Source: Nicoliella lavandulae
GTDB lineage: Bacteria; Bacillota; Bacilli; Lactobacillales; Lactobacillaceae
DNA: 64,000 nt
Assembly (NCBI RefSeq): GCF_037546185.1
Contig: NZ_JAWMWH010000001.1
Span: 806,001-870,000, forward strand
Direction of reading: 5' to 3'
Shown: positions 61,449-64,000 of the stretch, piece by piece
Layout: every line of letters begins with the position of its first letter
Numbering within the stretch: the stretch's first letter is position 1
Made by a program: the position numbers and the translations under genes
The notes under the pieces: model-generated
Told to the model about the DNA's origin: nothing
Databases searched by the model: none
Seen by the model: the letters and a program-made list of their open reading frames with translations, nothing else

Positions 61449-61652
61449 TGATTATTTCTATTTAGTTTAATATATTCATCAAATTTTTGATAGATTATAT
61501 ATATTAATAAATTAATTTTTAAATTATGGTATTTTGCGACCTAATATAGGATTATCCTTGATTTTCAATTATTTGGAAATAGTTTGTTATGTTAAGAGAA
61601 GATTGGGATGCCAACCGTTATTTTGCTCTAAATTATATTTATTTATACAAAA
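61449..61652. other. AT-rich interval upstream of the GT2 gene
   Basis: About 200 bases with very low GC, presumably holding the GT2 promoter. No gene or structured RNA seen. Confidence 0.5.
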
Positions 61653-61685
61653 ACACCCCTCGCTTGTAAAAGCTTAAGGGGTGAA
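61653..61685 (-). terminator. Terminator of the quinone oxidoreductase gene
   Basis: On the minus strand, CACCCCT pairs with AGGGGTG with an inner CTT/AAG, followed by TTTTTGTATAAA. Confidence 0.82.
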
Positions 61686-61711
61686 AGTAGTTATATATTT
61701 AAATAATGAAA

Positions 61712-62671
61712 CTATACTTTTAAGACGATTTTACCGACGTTTTTTTGATCATGCATGTATTTTTGGGCGGACAATGCATCTTGGAGGTCAAATTCGGCAC
61801 CAACAGTAGGTTCCAATGTTTGATCTGCAAACAATGCCTTAGTCTTAGCCACAAATTCAGCAGTTAATTTAGCCTTGTATTCTGGCGAACGGGTTGATAA
61901 TAACGTTCCAGTAATACTCATGCGTTTCATCATGATGTAACGGAGATTGACATTGTTAACAATACTGCCGCTTAAATCACCGATTAACACTAATTGCCCA
62001 TCAGTAGCAACTGAATTGACGTTGGCATTGAAGTAATCAGCGCCGATAAAGTCTAAGACCAAGTCCACGCCACGGTGGTTGGTGATTTTATCGACTTCGG
62101 CTTCAAAGTCTTGTTGCTTGTAATCAATTGCATAGTCGGCGCCATTAGCTTTACAAATTGCTGTTTTTTCGGTGCTAGAAGTAGTAATTACAGTAGCATG
62201 TTTAATTTGTTTAGCTAATTGAATAGCAGCAGTGCCCACGCCACTAGCACCAGCATGAATCAATACGGTTTGGTTTTCTTGAAGATTACCGATCAAAAAG
62301 AGCGTTTGATATGCAGTTAGATAGCTTTCTGGGATACTAGCTCCTTTGGCATAACTAACATCATCAGGAAGGGGAATTAGGCGGTCAGCAGGAACAGATG
62401 CAAATTCTGCATAGCCACCTTTATCAACTAATGCTGCCACTCGTTGGCCAACTTTAACGTTTGAATCGCCAGCATCAACGACTTCACCAGCTAATTCTAG
62501 TCCTAAAATGGTATCATCTGGTTTACGCTTACCACTAACCCACGCTAAATCAACGTGGTTCACAGCAGTAGCATGAACTTTAATTAACACGTTCCCTGGT
62601 TGTAATTCTGGGGTTGGCATGTCGATGATTGGATTGGCTTGTTTTAAACTATTAATTGTAATTGCCTTCAT
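61712..62671 (-). CDS. Zinc-independent medium-chain quinone oxidoreductase (QOR type)
   Basis: NADPH-dependent alcohol-dehydrogenase-like reductase of about 319 residues. GroES-like start (MKAITINSL...), LGLELAGEVVDAG near residue 55, nucleotide-binding AGASGVGTAAIQLAKQ near 140 and the end HDQKNVGKIVLKV. Lacks the zinc-binding Cys cluster, as in QORs. ATG at 62671 follows AAAGGAG; an upstream in-frame ATG (62716) has no Shine-Dalgarno site. Own terminator. A 3' fragment of a close relative lies 2 kb away, at 59654. Confidence 0.88.
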   Translation of the reverse strand: MKAITINSLKQANPIIDMPTPELQPGNVLIKVHATAVNHVDLAWVSGKRKPDDTILGLELAGEVVDAGDSNVKVGQRVAALVDKGGYAEFASVPADRLIPLPDDVSYAKGASIPESYLTAYQTLFLIGNLQENQTVLIHAGASGVGTAAIQLAKQIKHATVITTSSTEKTAICKANGADYAIDYKQQDFEAEVDKITNHRGVDLVLDFIGADYFNANVNSVATDGQLVLIGDLSGSIVNNVNLRYIMMKRMSITGTLLSTRSPEYKAKLTAEFVAKTKALFADQTLEPTVGAEFDLQDALSAQKYMHDQKNVGKIVLKV

Positions 62672-62746
62672 GAAAATGGCTCCTTTGCATAATAAGTTGT
62701 AGTTACCGTATTCCAATATAGCAAAATTGTCAATTAAAGTTACTTT

Positions 62747-63226
62747 TTAATTAGCCCTATTGTCTAAACTAGCTTGAATTTTGTCTAAGAGCATTCGACA
62801 GATGGGGCCTACAATGATTAGTTGAAGTGGTAAGGCCATGCAAAGGTTCAATAACCAGGCCCGTCCATACATTGCCCACGAAATGTTGCCGATTCCAAAG
62901 GTAACGATGATGCCGAATAATGACATGAATGTTACCATCCCTAAGACCATTAATGATGAGATCCACAAAGCAATTTTAATGGGGGTTTGTTCCCATTCTG
63001 GTTTAAAAATGAACTTGAAAAAGACTCCTTTAACCACCGGACCCACTAATGCTAGGTCTAATATTGCTGCTACGATGAGGGCCAATGGATAACCGGCTAA
63101 AATTTCACCAATTAAACGTAGACTAGCCCCCTTAGCTAGCATAATATTGTAGGATTCCATGACGATCACCATTAACCCGGCCATCATTCCCGTAAACATC
63201 AATTCTTCTTTAAAGTTTCTTGGCAT
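62747..63226 (-). CDS. DUF2798 family membrane protein
   Basis: 159 residues with four predicted helices: MMAGLMVIVMESYNIM near residue 14, AGYPLALIVAAILDLALVGPVVKGVFFK near 44, LWISSLMVLGMVTFMSLFGIIVTF near 87 and WLLNLCMALPLQLIIVGPICRMLLDKI near 124. The internal repeat of the G-x-x-V-x-x-x-x-x pattern identifies DUF2798. Start ATG after AAGGAGGAA. Function unknown. Confidence 0.82.
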   Translation of the reverse strand: MPRNFKEELMFTGMMAGLMVIVMESYNIMLAKGASLRLIGEILAGYPLALIVAAILDLALVGPVVKGVFFKFIFKPEWEQTPIKIALWISSLMVLGMVTFMSLFGIIVTFGIGNISWAMYGRAWLLNLCMALPLQLIIVGPICRMLLDKIQASLDNRAN

Positions 63227-63426
63227 GTAAAACTTCCTCCTTAATTAATCACCGTAGATTACCATAGCACAATTAAATTTTCTTCATAAGTTACAATTAT
63301 GTTACAAATTAATGCTTGCTTTATGAAATCTTAAGGACAAAACTTTTGAATTATTTTGTTGCTTGTTCTAGTATAAAAATGTAAATTAATTAAACAGAAA
63401 TAAAATAAATTCAAAGGACTGATTAT

Positions 63427-64000
63427 ATGCGTTTAAATGAAGTTTATATTGATCGAATTAAGGGTCGCGAAGTCTTTGATTCTCGTGGGAACCCAACTGT
63501 TGAAGCAGATGTAATTTTAACGGACGGTACTTTAGGCCGCGCCGAAGTCCCATCTGGAGCTTCAACTGGTGAAAATGAAGCAATTGAACTCCGTGATGGT
63601 GGCAAACGCTTACAAGGTAAGGGTGTTACTAAGGCGGTTGGCCACATTAATAATGAAATTAATAAGGCTTTACATGGAGTCAGTCCTTTTGATCAACGCC
63701 AAGTTGATAAAATCATGATTGACTTGGATGGTACGCCTAACAAAGCTAAGTTAGGTGCGAATGCCATCTTAGGTGTTTCTATGGCAACTGCACGGGCTGC
63801 TGCTGAATACTACAACGAACCATTATACCGTTACTTAGGTGGGGTGGACATTGAATTACCTCAATCCTTCCATAACGTTATTAATGGTGGTGAACATGCC
63901 GATAACGACATTGATGCTCAAGAATTCATGATTACACCATTAAAGAAGGATTCCTTTAGAGATGGGATCAACAAGATTGCCGATGTTTACCATACCTTAA
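63427..64000 (+). CDS. eno: Enolase, 3' end outside the window
   Basis: Glycolytic enzyme converting 2-phosphoglycerate to phosphoenolpyruvate. Visible are the first 191 codons: MRLNEVYIDRIKGREVFDSRGNPTVE pattern, the Ser43-type loop PSGASTGENEAIELRD, LGANAILGVSMATARAAA and the NGGEHADNDIDAQEFMI loop with the catalytic His and Glu (about residues 155-168). Full enolase has about 430-440 residues, so more than half lies beyond the window edge. Start ATG with AAAGGA eight bases upstream. No frame error in the visible part. Confidence 0.96.
   Translation, partial: MRLNEVYIDRIKGREVFDSRGNPTVEADVILTDGTLGRAEVPSGASTGENEAIELRDGGKRLQGKGVTKAVGHINNEINKALHGVSPFDQRQVDKIMIDLDGTPNKAKLGANAILGVSMATARAAAEYYNEPLYRYLGGVDIELPQSFHNVINGGEHADNDIDAQEFMITPLKKDSFRDGINKIADVYHTL

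Noticed and set aside
63444..63647. Minus-strand frame of 67 codons at the right edge
   Set aside because: It is the shadow of the enolase gene, which is well conserved on the plus strand but runs off the window.
1..64000. tRNA, rRNA or tmRNA genes and phage attachment sites
   Set aside because: No cloverleaf-like GC-rich segments, CCA ends or rRNA-like stretches were recognised by eye; a tRNAscan-type run would be needed to exclude them formally.

Overview
The window looks like a chromosomal segment of a low-GC lactic acid bacterium (Lactobacillaceae). The support is AT-rich Firmicutes-style sequence with strong purine Shine-Dalgarno sites, the cdaA-cdaR-glmM-glmS order, a TagH-type teichoic acid ATPase, LPxTG surface proteins with long Ser/Thr linkers and KxYKxGKxW-like leaders, a Kup potassium transporter and IS150-type elements. 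The genus cannot be fixed from sequence alone; a Fructilactobacillus- or Apilactobacillus-like organism is a guess.

Layout. 1-4.1 kb: the 3' part of a Na+/H+ antiporter and a DUF1361 membrane protein, with IS copy 1 sitting in the terminator between them. 4.2-12.8 kb: c-di-AMP synthesis and cell envelope (cdaA, cdaR, glmM, glmS, a GH73 autolysin, tagH). 12.9-26.8 kb: mainly transport and small metabolism (a CPA2 antiporter with a structured leader, kup, an SLC13-like permease, a glucose-dehydrogenase-type SDR, a HAD phosphatase, a DHA2 exporter, DUF308, a YkoE-type ECF component, an APC permease, a GNAT enzyme, a GlcU-type permease). 26.9-30.9 kb: a UvrA-like ABC protein and the hxlR-hxlA-hxlB formaldehyde (RuMP) module. 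30.9-32.4 kb: IS copy 2, inverted relative to copy 1, again inside a terminator hairpin. 32.5-46.9 kb: secreted and surface proteins, including two tandem paralogous LPxTG adhesins and a third large adhesin split by a frameshift, with a DUF3290-DUF421 fusion between them. 47.3-52.3 kb: three consecutive GIY-YIG-superfamily proteins, two of them fused to a DUF2075 helicase-like ATPase; this is the best candidate for an undescribed (possibly defence) system. 52.4-63.2 kb: a stress, redox and efflux cluster with one TetR and three MerR regulators, several with visible operators, plus a GT2 membrane glycosyltransferase and a quinone oxidoreductase. 63.4 kb-end: the 5' part of enolase.

How it works together. 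CdaA makes c-di-AMP, which in Firmicutes controls potassium and osmotic transporters. Kup and two cation/proton antiporters share the window, and one antiporter has a structured attenuator-like leader. GlmM and GlmS start UDP-GlcNAc synthesis; glmS has two candidate GntR-type operators around its promoter. Between 55 and 59 kb, four divergent or self-facing promoters have the 19-bp spacer typical of MerR-activated promoters, with dyads in the spacer of at least three of them.

Anomalies. Three genes (a 1389-residue adhesin, the second DUF2075 protein and one merR) are each broken by a one-base frameshift next to a short homopolymer, so decay, phase variation or assembly error should be separated. 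At least one gene (DUF3290-DUF421) has no ordinary start codon where homology and the Shine-Dalgarno site place its start (ATC), and a DHA2 exporter probably uses ATT. Both IS copies keep matching 3-bp target duplications, and each carries an inward-pointing terminator at both ends.
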